From NCBI RefSeq assembly GCF_051622035.1, contig NC_135364.1, positions 20,301,001 through 20,365,000 of the forward strand: 64,000 nt of DNA. Direction: 5' to 3'. Positions within the stretch are counted from its first letter, which is position 1. The number at the start of each line of letters is the position of its first letter. The position numbers and the translations under genes were made by a program. Under the pieces are notes generated by a model. It saw only the letters and a program-made list of their open reading frames with translations. It did not search any database and had not been told where the DNA came from. Below are positions 24,779 through 64,000 of this stretch, in pieces. The stretch comes from Arctopsyche grandis (taxonomy: Eukaryota; Arthropoda; Insecta; Trichoptera; Hydropsychidae).

Positions 24779-25516
24779 CAGGGCCGACGCGTCAAATTTT
24801 TCTTGTATGTTTTTTACAAACAAAAAAAGTTTTCGTTCGACTTTCATTTTAGCAAAATCCTGCCGCAGGACATCAAACTATAGTTTCAATTTGATTATAT
24901 TATCAAAATTACTGCAGTCTGTAATCTCCACTGCATTTGTTGAAATGTCTAATTCTCGTTCAGATATTTCATCCTGTTCAGATACACTCTCAGCACCATA
25001 CCGCTTGTCGATTATAATTTCATTCTCGCGACCATCCCACAAATTATGTAGCTTTTTTTCGTTTTTTAATTTGCTCCTTCTACCTCTCTAACGTATAGAT
25101 GGCGCGGTGCGCAAATCTCGTTTCATTTAAAATTTCCACTTTTTTTTCACAAAATGTAAAAATTTTTGAGCCAGGTTGGCGCCTTTTTATTATTACATAC
25201 CTCCTTTACATTTCACTTAAGATTACAATTAAGGAAAGAGTTTGCCTCTTATCCGATCGTTTTCATACTTTGCCATATTGCTCATTTTGGTCATCAATAT
25301 AAGTAAATGGATCCTCCGCCATTACGATAGAGATAAAATATCGTTTAAGAAGCTTTTCAAGTCCGAACCTTTTTAATCTCGGTGACAGTTGGTAGTCATT
25401 AATTTTATACATAGATGGCGGTAGTAAAAAAAATATTGGTGTTTTTATTCAAAATAATAATTTTATATACAAATTATGTATGTATTTATATCTAAAATAA
25501 AATTACGCCGGCCCTG
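24779..25516. mobile_element. hAT-type non-autonomous element (738 bp)
   Basis: The ends are CAGGGCCGACGCGTC and ..TTACGCCGGCCCTG. Target duplications TATGTATG (24771-24778) and TATGTATT (25517-25524) match at 7 of 8 positions. It shares CAGGGCCGACG ends with the element at 5642-6422 but has a different interior. Confidence 0.85.
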
Positions 25517-25534
25517 TATGTATTTACATCTAAA

Positions 25535-25990
25535 ACAAAATTTAATATATAATTTCGAAAGAGACTTTGTACATATATATGTATGCATATTTGTAACATT
25601 GGTTGGTTGGTTCATAAACAACACATTCGATTTTTTTTTTCGATTCAAAGGATTCGAATGACCCGGGGGCGAAGGTCCAGGGGGTGAAGGCCAAGGGGGC
25701 GAAGTCTCGAGAGGCACCGGGGGTGAAGGCACCGAGGGCGAAGGCACCAGGGGGCCGCCGGATTCTGGTATACATATAATTTCGAAAGAAACTTAGTATG
25801 TATATGTGTTTGTTTGTTCGTGACAGTCAATTTAATAAAAAAAAACAAATGAGTATTCAAATAAATTTATATAAAATAAAACTGTTCAAATAAATTTAAT
25901 AAAATATTTACTATTAGATTAGTCATGTTTAAGCGGTTTACATATATTACAAATACCGAGCGAAGTCGGATAAAACCACTAGTATCGTGA
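25535..25990 (-). repeat. Dispersed repeat family R6, containing a GC-rich minisatellite
   Basis: The minus-oriented sequence from CTAGTGGTTTTATCCGACTT to ..TCTTTCGAAATTATAT is homologous to 62815-63075. Position 25655-25760 is a strongly GC-rich tandem block with a unit like GGGGGCGAAGGCACC(A/G), about 6-7 degenerate copies, in otherwise AT-rich DNA. The flanks of the block repeat ATAATTTCGAAAGA directly. Confidence 0.65.
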
Positions 25991-25999
25991 TAAAATTAG

Positions 26000-27360
26000 A
26001 TGACAATAAGAAAAATAGCTGATAACCTTCATTTTTGTTTAGACAAAAATTAAAACTGGTTAATGTTATGAAATTAATAATGCCTGATAAATTATTAACA
26101 AGTTTTTTCGTTAGTTTATTTATATATATGTACGTATATATCTCTGCGCTTGTACTTATATATTTTTGACTTTGCATTTCATTTCATCGAAAACTATAAA
26201 AAAATCTTAAATGGCAAAAATAAATTGTATAGCAAAAGATGGATTGTATATATTGCATCCCGATATTTAAAGCACATACTTGTTTACTTCTTAGTATGAA
26301 AATACGTTTCAAAGCATTTTAAACTTATTATGTAAATGAAATGTTTTTAAAAAAGAAACAACAAATCACGGCTAGTAAAAACGATACAAAATGGCAACAT
26401 AATATAACATTTTTGTTTGACATCACAATATAAAATTACAAGGGAGAAATCTGGTAATGAAAATTGATTACATTTTAAAACGTAAAAATATTTAAATTCA
26501 CCTGAATTTCATATGAAACTACTCAAAAAATATTGTGATGCTATGTAATATATTTGAAATCCGATTTATATATTCTAAAAGTTTTGGAAAAGGTTATGCA
26601 ATGTCCTCAAAGGCCCCGCACGGCGAAGCCTATTAAAATGATGTGTCAATATTATTTTGCGAAAGAAATGTGTTCAATATGCACAATGCAAATCTTTTTC
26701 AAAGCGAATGAATCTTTTCTATAGACGTTTTTTTGTTTTTAATATTTTATTTGAAAATTTAATTGTCATTTGTTTGATTTCGTGTCGCAAAAATTAAAAA
26801 TTAATTGGTACAAAGTCTGACACTTTAATGTAGTACTGAAAATAAATGAGGACACCTCGATTTATGGATCGATGAAAATTAAATGGAAGACAGCCTTGAA
26901 AATATAAATTGAATACATTTTGTACTTGGTCCTACATTAATTAAACTGCTACATTTATTTATTTACATAAGTGCGTGATAGTAAGAAGAAATATTGTGTA
27001 CCATTTCTCAGATACGGTGATCATGTCACGATTTTACAATCAAAAAAGCTGTGGTAATGAAAAATTATTGTACTGAAGGAATGACACATGTGATGGTTCA
27101 CAAAGCTCCTATAAGGAATGCAAATAACGAGTGCAGAATTAACATTCATCATGCGATTTCAAGGTTGACGCAACCATTTAATTGAGTACAATTGCATAAG
27201 TAAAATCAGCATTCGATGCGTAAGGCTACTGAAAATTTATAACATTTAAAACCAGATCTCAAATAGCAATTCTTTAAATAGTTGTTTTTCTCTCGTAAAC
27301 ACAGAAATGTAAAAAATATTTGGAGGAAGTAAAATGCTGGAAAGCGAAGATATTTTATGT
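26000..27360. other. Gene-free AT-rich stretch
   Basis: I see no exons or recognisable transposon ends here. Confidence 0.4.
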
Positions 27361-27382
27361 ACGTATGCATGTCAAATAAAAA

Positions 27383-27882
27383 AGGTTGTGGCTATTTGCA
27401 GGTACTACATCTGCAAATTATTGGCTATTTGCAGGTACTATATCTGCGAATTATTGGCTATTTGCAGGTACTGTATCTGCGATAGACGCAAAGCCTTCTG
27501 CACATGTGCGTGACCTGTCACTGTCAGCGTGTTTAATGTTAAAATTTTGTTTTAAACCTCTTAAAATTTTGTTCGAACTCGTAAAGTGACGTAGAGTAAA
27601 AAATATAATCCAAATTAGTTAATATTATTAATTGTTAGAAAATTATTATCATATACAACGTATAATACCTACATACAAGTACAAGCCGCGAACTAGCTAA
27701 ATGATATAAATCTATTATAATAGCGTGCGAAATTTATTTGCCTCATGTTATAATGAACGATTGATTAAACAAGTCTAGAATACATTAAATGTAAGAAATT
27801 ATAAACGGATTATAAGTTCACGCGCATGCGCAGAAGACTTTGCGCCTGTCGCAGATATAGTACCTGCAAATAGCCACAACCT
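27383..27882. mobile_element. 500-bp element with long inverted ends, left end triplicated
   Basis: The right end is the inverse of the left (AGGTTGTGGCTATTTGCAGG and onward to ATCTGC, about 32 bp). The left end has three tandem copies of the TTGGCTATTTGCAGGTACT..ATCTGC unit; the right end has one. No transposase and no clear target duplication are visible. Confidence 0.75.
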
Positions 27883-30175
27883 AAGAAAAATACAAATCTG
27901 TTCGTTCTTCTTTATACATAATTGGCCAGTGTATCGTACATATGTGTAGTATATACAACAGGTATAATGACAATAAAATCATTTATTTTAGGGTTCTTAA
28001 TTAAATAAAAGACTTGGATTAATAAATTACAATTTATTCATGTGACTAAACAGAAATACAATAATGATTTGCATTGAACAAAAAAATTAGTCAGTCAAGG
28101 TTGCGGGTAGAAAGTGTAAAATGCAATGCCGGCGTGCATCTAAAATATCCTTTTTTTTCACGCTGATAAAGCATATTGACACAAACTATCAACATATTTA
28201 GAAAAATTCACTTTTACATCAAATGAATGATAACAAAATTAAGAATCAAAATGTGTACAATAAAGTAAAAAAAATAAATGCTAATTTACAAATGAATTTA
28301 ATAACCACATATGTATAATATAAAAATAATCTTCAATAAAATTATTGACTAGTATATATGTACGTATAATACAAAACCATCAAAATTATGATGAAAAATG
28401 GAGGCAATATTATCTGACCAACCACGATTAATTAACGGTGGTTTTCTTTTTTTAACAGAATACAAATATACTTTGGATGAATACGAAATATAAATGAAAA
28501 ATTTGTAAATTAAAATTATGTAAAATTTTTAGCTCCAAAAGAGATGTACACAATCAATTGAATAAAAATGCATGTCGCCAACACTTCAAAATACTACAAT
28601 ATTATCAAGTTAAACCTATGTTAAGTTTTTTTTAACAATTTTGGACGTTTATGCTATTTATTTATTACAAATGTACTGTGATTACATGTTGTATTATATT
28701 TTTTTAATAAAACCTAATGAAATATCGCATATGATATTATTGAAACGAATAACAACAATATTACATAGTTGATTCATCCTAATATGTATGAATGTTACTA
28801 CAATACATATACTTATGTTATTGTAAAAAGATTCAAGAGTGAATAAAATTCACAAAAAAATAAACAAATGAGAATATGTTTTTTTTTTTAATATATTTTG
28901 GATTCAAATACAGTTTTAATTACACATAACGAAATAAACGCATCAGGCCAAATAAGCCACAGATCAAACAGATCTCTTGCAAATATTGCTAAAAATGAAG
29001 TAAAAAACAAAGTTTAATTCTCTATTCTACAAATTCGAATTATTTTCGGATAAGATTCATATTCAGATCTCTGATATTTAATAATCTATTATGAATTTAT
29101 CTATCAAGATAGTGCTTAGAATTTGCTAAACTTGATCAAAATCACTGTTCTACATACATAGTTAAAGGACATAAAATCAACATACTACATACAAATGTAT
29201 GTATAATAGTGAGTATAAAATTCTTATGAACGACTGTGTTAAATACACAATTGGATGGACAATTCAAATCGGACAAACGCCACAACATAAGTAATATACA
29301 TATGAACTATGTGTGTCAATAATTCAGGTACAAAATAAAATAAGTTAATTGATTACAGATACAATTCATTACTTGTCAAAATTTAATAATATTTTAATGA
29401 ATATATTTTCAACAGATCAACAATACATTTTCAACATTCCATCTAAGATTACACTTATCGTTAAAAAAAATTACTTTTCGTTTATATATGTAAGATTAAA
29501 ATCGTATTAACTTTTCAACTATTAAAAATATGAATATGTACTTTAAATAAGAATCGTCATGTGTCACTAGAAAAATATATGAATTTCAATTATATATGTA
29601 TGTATGTATATTACATATACATTTGTATTGCAATTCTATGAAAGAAAAATCTAAAAATTATTTCATGAAAATTAAAATTTTTCATAATTTTCAGAATGAT
29701 TAAATTAGCGGTATAAAGTTTCATCTCAGACTAGTTCCTCAATTCCTCCGACACTATCACACAGTCGATTAAGTTTATAATCAAATGATATATTCAACAT
29801 TCATTAAAAATCATGCCACCATATAATTGATTTCAATTTTAATGTTAAGCTCTAATTTTTGTAACAACTAAATAAGTAGATAAATATATTTGGTAAAGAT
29901 CACATGTTGCAACTGATTGAATTGCAACTTAATAATCATCTGATCGGCGTCTCCAGGCTACAACAGAAATGAAAGCATACTAACCCTAATCACATCTTTT
30001 TAGCTGCTTATATAGTTTTAGTAAAATACATTATCACAATTTCCATTCTAAAAATTGATATTGGTCATATATGTCTGTGAAGAAAATCCTATTTACATAC
30101 TGAAAACTTAAAACGTCTATTAAGGTAAGAAGGATAACACTCATTAGCTCTTCTGAAGTTTGACGACTGTAATTG
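27883..30175 (-). other. Probable 3' UTR and flank of the KIF21 gene
   Basis: AT-rich sequence follows the distal stop codon without exons or recognisable repeats. Minus-strand AATAAA signals occur near 27983 and 28031, but the transcript end cannot be set from sequence alone. Confidence 0.35.
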
Positions 30176-58734
<28,559 letters not shown>

Positions 58735-59730
58735 CTGCAAAGATTTTTTTTTTAAATTAGTACATGGGATGAATTTAGTTCAAATAAAATATATATGGTA
58801 GGCGTTTTATAAACGAAGAGGAAACCGTAAAACTCTGACGGCCCTCTCGTTAATTAATCGCGTTTTTTAGAACACCTACAATTCGCGAGAGGTCAAAGCA
58901 AAAGTATGGTGTAGTAAAAACGCCACAAAAAACATAATTTAGTGTTTTGGGCTATGTACATAGTACATACATATATATGTATGTATTAATTAAGGCGGAC
59001 ATTCACGTAGAAATTTGTCTACAGAAATGATTGGTAGGGTTTCAGTTGCGACATTTATCGTAGCTAGAGATGCTATGACAGATCTTACAAGAGACAAAAA
59101 ATATTTAACCTATGTATGGTGAAGCTCATTGTTAAATCAATCTGTTAATTAATAAAAAAAATAAGTATAAAAGCTTGTAATATATAAGATTAGAGTAAAT
59201 GAGAGTGAAAAAAGTAGCTTTCACCACTGTTTAATTGAATATCAGCCAAGCATGGATAGCTAGCCGTCATTGCTTCGATTTGACAGAAGATTCCGATGTA
59301 AATTTGAATGAGTTCGTTAGTGATTAAACTCCTCTAGCTTCATATTGGAAGCAATGGCTTACTTCAATGTTAGCTAACCCTCGTATGTCGGTACAATATC
59401 AAAGCGACCTGAAGAGTGGAAGTGGTTCAAAATCAGAGAACAAATTTTCAACGGACAGGAATCTCACTGAACAGAGTGAAGATAATAAAAAAGCTTGTAA
59501 TAAAACATAGAAAAGCTTTGTAAAAAAGAACCGGGATTATAATGTCCGGTCAAATATTTGATCATATTTTAAGCCCTCGAAAGATTGCAACGAATACAAC
59601 TAAAATAACCCAACCAATTAGTGTGTATTGTGTTTAAATCGCTAGACTTGGTTGCAGATTTTTTTTTAATTTATATTTACCATTATATCATTACAGGGTG
59701 TGGCCCGAGGCAACACCTATGACCAACTTT

Positions 59731-60134
59731 GTACATATCGTCGTTATACAAGTAAAGGTGTCCAACTGCATTTTTCATAAAAATACACTACCTAACTATT
59801 TGACATCTTACTATAGTCCATCCGCTGTAGGAAAAACGCACTTGCTGTCCCTTACACCCCATCTCGACCAATAGCATTCCGCGCGTACAATGTTATACTG
59901 TCTGAACGAAATACTAATGGTCGAGGAGCGGAGTAAGAGACAGCATGTACATTTTTTCTACGTGTCTTCCTATAGCAGACCAACTATAACGTTGCATGTC
60001 TGAAAAAAATATTCCCAGATGATTTACATCCTGTAAACGTACTGACCCGAGTAGAAGGTGTCAGATGGTTATTTAGTGCACTTATACGAAAAATGCAGTT
60101 GGACACTTTTGCTTGTATGACGACGATATGTACT
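59731..60134. mobile_element. Foldback/MITE-like element (404 bp) with about 58-bp inverted ends
   Basis: The left end GTACATATCGTCGT..TGTCCAACTGCATTTTTC pairs with the right end GAAAAATGCAGTTGGACA..ACGACGATATGTAC with few mismatches. It has no coding capacity. Confidence 0.85.
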
Positions 60135-60429
60135 TTATATAAATTCATACATTATTATAGGATCTTTTTGTTAGAAGACATGGACGAAGGTGTTAAATGA
60201 GACTTTTAAAAAATGTATTACATGGCGGAGAGCCGCTGCGAACTGATTGCTCATTAAGCGTTACCTGACAAGGTGACCAACTCAACCATTATTCAACTCC
60301 TGCATGCCAACCTCATCATTCATACATGCGTTCTTCTGGACTATAAAACTAAATTCCACATTATAATTATAAATATCTTGATATTAAATTCAAATAATGT
60401 TGACAATTGAGGATAGACTACCAATTTGT

Positions 60430-60597
60430 TTGGAACCGTTTCAACAATGAAATTAGATAAATTGACAAATTCAGAAAAGAAAAGAACCACCTGAAGTCAC
60501 ATAAAGTCCAAGGTCTGACCAACGACACCGGGCCAGAAATGGAACCCATGACCCCTCAATTGATAGCATTATACGCTAAATACTGAGCTATGTGGAC
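60430..60597 (-). mobile_element. tRNA-headed SINE, degenerate copy
   Basis: The body GAACCGTTTCAACAATG is conserved with the copies at 6955 and 63112. The tRNA-like head near 60550-60597 is decayed (GGAACCCATGACCCC). Confidence 0.6.
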
Positions 60598-60599
60598 AA

Positions 60600-62130
60600 A
60601 CCTTTACGTGAATAGCCACCTGTATACATATGTACATATGTATGTACTTACACATGATGGTTTTATAATACATATATACATACGTACTACATAATTCCTC
60701 CTCTGCTTTGCTTTTTTTTAGATTATATCTATGTTATGGAATCATTTTCACTTATATTTCTTGCAAAAAAGTGCTATTACGTTAATATATATTGAGTTTT
60801 TTTTCTAGATGTTTATCTATCCGCCCAAACACCTGTATGTTTGTATGTACTCGTAAATTGTTCAGCTTTACATGTTTTACATTAACATCGATTGCAGACG
60901 ATTTAAAAATTTGAGTGTGCGTGTTAAATGAATTTCAACAGAAATAAAAATTTAAGATACAAATAGACGTTTTCATTGTAAATTAATACGTGTTGCGCAT
61001 CGATGGAACTAAACCGCAAACGTGTATAAATAAATGGTCCTTCGAGAAACGTAAAACTTGTCTATGCAGTTGAAATTACGTTTTCACTAATTATATTGAA
61101 CGACGTTGCAAATTTTAGATAGACAGTCAACATTCACCTATTGTTTACTAACTGGGTCAAATTGAAAAGTTGAACAATCATATTCATTACTCGGTTTTAA
61201 ATTTGGATGTATGATTGTTTCATTATCGATAATTTTAATTATTGTTGTAGCACGTCAGCAAATAATTGTATGTATAGTTTAATTGCATAATATACTGAAA
61301 CTACTATGTAAGATTTTCCGAAATAAATAATAAAACATTAGACAAAGATGCTACTCGTTATCTCAACATCTACGTATATACGTATACATGGGTATAACTT
61401 TCCATTAAATATACAAACAGTAGAATTTCTAGGAAACATTAATATTTATGTTTCCCAAACAAAATGATATCCATTTTTTAGTACATCCCTTACGTGTCGA
61501 AAACGTGACTAAAATTTCGACCTGGCGATGAAAACCGATCGGTTCCACAGTCACATAGTAACAAGCATAATTATAGTGTCGTCACGAAAACGACTCATTT
61601 CCTCCAAATTCAAAAATTTATGATCGCCCAAGAATCGATCCAGCTCGTGGTATTCTCGGTGACCTTTTCAAAATGAAATTCTTTACAGGTGTGCGTCATA
61701 TGACAAAGTTTGACAATAAATTCACCGGATACGATCAATTCGTCGGGTATTGTTTTTGAATTTCGAAGACATCTGTGCACGTCGGAGAAATCCCATTCAG
61801 ATTCCTCCTCCGCACTCTACTTTCAGCGCACTTTCAATACATTCACCGTGGACCAAAATTCATCTTCATTGCTCGCCTTAGCACTTACATACATACAATA
61901 ATCTATTCAAGTAAGTTTTGAATGACAAAAAGGCGCCTTTGCTAGCTACGTACATACAAACAAAGGGCAATGTAATAATTTAACATCTTTAAATACAATC
62001 AGACATGGCTTTCACATGTACAAATGTATGTATGTAAGTACGAATTCGTAGTACCCAATTTTTGCTTTATGGGTTCATTACATATATAAATAAGTAGGTA
62101 CTTGATTTTTCAATGTTGCTGCATCACAAT
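60600..62130. other. Gene-free stretch upstream of the resolved KIF21 exons
   Basis: I searched for a minus-strand exon ending in the VAVR motif needed before IRPQ and did not find one. The first coding exon is therefore probably beyond 64000. Confidence 0.4.
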
Positions 62131-62144
62131 GTATATATGTACAT

Positions 62145-62282
62145 GAAATTTTATTAAAACATTGTGTATATATACCCATAAATATTGATATTTGAAGAAT
62201 ATTTGAATATAAAATTAGATTAATTAATTTAAAAAAAATTAATTTATGGGTATATATATACACAATGTTTTAATAAAATTTC
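62145..62282. repeat. Inverted repeat, about 40-bp arms
   Basis: The arm GAAATTTTATTAAAACATTG.. (from 62145) pairs with ..CAATGTTTTAATAAAATTTC (to 62282) around an AT-rich loop of about 60 nt. Confidence 0.85.
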
Positions 62283-62533
62283 TAGATATTACAATTTATT
62301 TTTAAATTATTTTTTTTTTATTTAATTAATCTAATATTATTAGTACGTATTACATATATGTACTTTCAGCAGGGAAAAAAAGAAAATCACAAGTAATAAA
62401 AAGGATAAGCAGGCAAAAAAGATCGCGAATGCCAAATCTTTGAGTGGAACTGTATGTATGTACATACATATAATGGTAAGAACACACTCAAAAGTGCGGC
62501 ACGGGACGCATATGTACATAGACTCTAGGGGTG

Positions 62534-62724
62534 AATTTTATATAAAAAAGTAGTAAGTTCAAAACTGATTTGCTTTTGCCCACAAAAAATGGTTTACTAT
62601 TTTCAATTACTATGTATTGTCCAACAAAGCAAGAGGGAAAAGAGGTTGAAAATTGACAATAGTGAACCATTTTTGTGGGCAAAAGCAAATCAGTTTAGTA
62701 CTTACTACTTTTTTATATCAAATT
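62534..62724. mobile_element. Foldback element, about 75-bp arms
   Basis: The left arm contains CTGATTTGCTTTTGCCCAC and the right arm GTGGGCAAAAGCAAATCAG. Pairing continues outward to AGTAGTAAGT/ACTTACTACT and inward through the TGGTTTACTA/TAGTGAACCA region. Confidence 0.85.
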
Positions 62725-62814
62725 TATATATTTCCCATGATGCCATTACGAATTGCCCCTGAGCGACACGTATAATATTAAATTTGTATATATGTACATA
62801 TATATAAATTTATA

Positions 62815-63075
62815 GATTACTAGTTGTTTTACCCGGCTTCAACCAGTATTTGTAATATAAACAGCTTAAACATGGCGAATCTAAAAGTAAATCATTTGTT
62901 TTTTTTTATTAAATTTAATTGAATCGAAAAAAATATAACATTCAACCAATTGAATTGTCGTCATAGAAACTTAGTTTTGTTTACGAAGTTCCAAACCAAA
63001 GATACATATATACATACTTACACACAAAGTCTCTTTCGAAATTATATATTAGATTAATTTTAAATCATATTCAAA
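62815..63075 (+). repeat. Dispersed repeat family R6, copy 2
   Basis: From ACTAGTTGTTTTACCCGGCT through AAGTCTCTTTCGAAATTATA it is homologous to the inverse of 25535-25990, but lacks the GC-rich minisatellite. Confidence 0.65.
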
Positions 63076-63111
63076 TAGTGGTGAAATAGCGGGTAGGATG
63101 GTTTTGCCAAC

Positions 63112-63315
63112 TTGATGAAGAAACGTTTCAACAATGAAATCAAATAAATTGACAAACTCTCATAGGAAACAATGGACTTGGGTTCAAAGTCTGACCAGCA
63201 GTGCTACATAAATACTTCCAAATAAATTATTTTCAATCCAGGTCAACCCAGGGTTTGAATCCGAGAACCTCTCGGTGGTTGGCATTAACGCAACCACCGA
63301 GCTATACTGCTGGCT
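63112..63315 (-). mobile_element. tRNA-headed SINE
   Basis: The minus strand reads GCCAGCAGTATAGCTCGGTG at the head and GGATTCAAACCC as B box. The body (GCTGGTCAGACTTTGAACCC) matches the other family members. Confidence 0.75.
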
Positions 63316-64000
63316 ACTATTCAATTTGATAATACAGGAATTGGAATAGCAAAACTGAAAATGAATAACTGAAATTAAATATCACATGGTTTCCAGGATA
63401 TGAAAAGATCGATATGAATCATCGAAAAAATATATCTTATCATACACTGTGACCAGCACTGTATGGAATCAAAAATATGTACATACAAACGCATTTTTAA
63501 AAATAACCAAACCACTTTGAACGAAAATTAAATTTAACGCGATGCTCAAACATGAACTCCATTCAAAGACTACGATATTGAAATGCAACGGCATTTTAAT
63601 CGATACCTGTTGCATCAGTCGCCCACACACGACACATGGAAATGTACACAACAAAGCGATAAAACACTGTGGATTTCTACAAAATGAACAAAATGTGTAG
63701 CTACCGAAGAGGAATATTAATGTAAAACGGTGCCGAGAAAAGAGACACTTATTAAAATGCAACCGTCGACTTCAGACAAAGCCATAAACAAGAGTCTTCC
63801 TGTATCCCTTCAGACGGGACACATATCCTAATTAGAATATCGGAACATCAAAAACAAAGTGCATCCGTGGTTTTTAAAGGTACGGTAGAGATGCAACGGC
63901 GACCAGAGAGAGGTCTCTTAACGAGCGACTTGCAACGATAATGGTGCATTCACTTCACCCACGCTGCATATCATCATTGCCATACATTACTATAACAGAC
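63316..64000. other. Right end, no gene recognised
   Basis: I see no exon with convincing splice borders or known motif here. Confidence 0.35.

Noticed and set aside
25463-25775. Pro/Ser-rich and other open frames across the GC-rich minisatellite
   Set aside because: The apparent low-complexity protein comes from the tandem repeat; there is no start context or splice support.

Overview
This is an AT-rich, intron-rich, transposon-laden insect nuclear window. The insect call rests on five takeout/JHBP-like genes, a family I know only from arthropods. I cannot fix the order from this sequence.

Layout. Positions 1-23 kb hold a takeout/juvenile-hormone-binding-protein-like cluster. Genes A (1-1024, cut by the window edge), B (4188-7493) and E (18142-23017) lie on the minus strand. 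Genes C (12192-14611) and D (16331-17490) lie on the plus strand. All five share one six-exon plan: exons 3, 4 and 5 are 71, 140 and 150 nt wherever complete, and each gene has a TATA-like box 74-77 nt upstream of its ATG. A tRNA-Arg(TCG) gene sits inside the first intron of gene E.

Positions 24-30 kb hold only mobile elements, minisatellites and the probable 3' UTR of the next gene. From 58734 down to 30176 the minus strand carries one large gene, a KIF21-type kinesin (N-terminal motor, long coiled coil with an acidic stretch, C-terminal WD40 propeller). I could resolve 23 coding exons, 4738 nt, with every splice phase closing. Its first coding exon lies beyond the right edge. It has two alternative last exons, each completing the final WD40 blade.

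The most striking structure is in the 13.3-kb intron that splits the motor P-loop: an almost perfect inverted repeat with arms 47837-51885 and 52879-56931 around a 993-bp spacer. Its outer right edge carries inverted and direct copies of spacer sequence, so the rearrangement is more complex than a simple inverted duplication. It may be a very young event or an assembly artefact.

Mobile DNA fills most of the rest: a frameshifted RTE/BovB-like LINE, two other LINE 3' fragments, a solo LTR, five hAT-type non-autonomous elements with 8-bp target duplications, tRNA-headed SINEs, other MITE-like families, foldback elements, and an unusual dispersed array built on a motif like CGACAAAACGCTCAC. The remaining stretches (about 9.96-12.1, 26-27.3, 45.5-47.7 and 60.6-62.1 kb) show no supportable gene.
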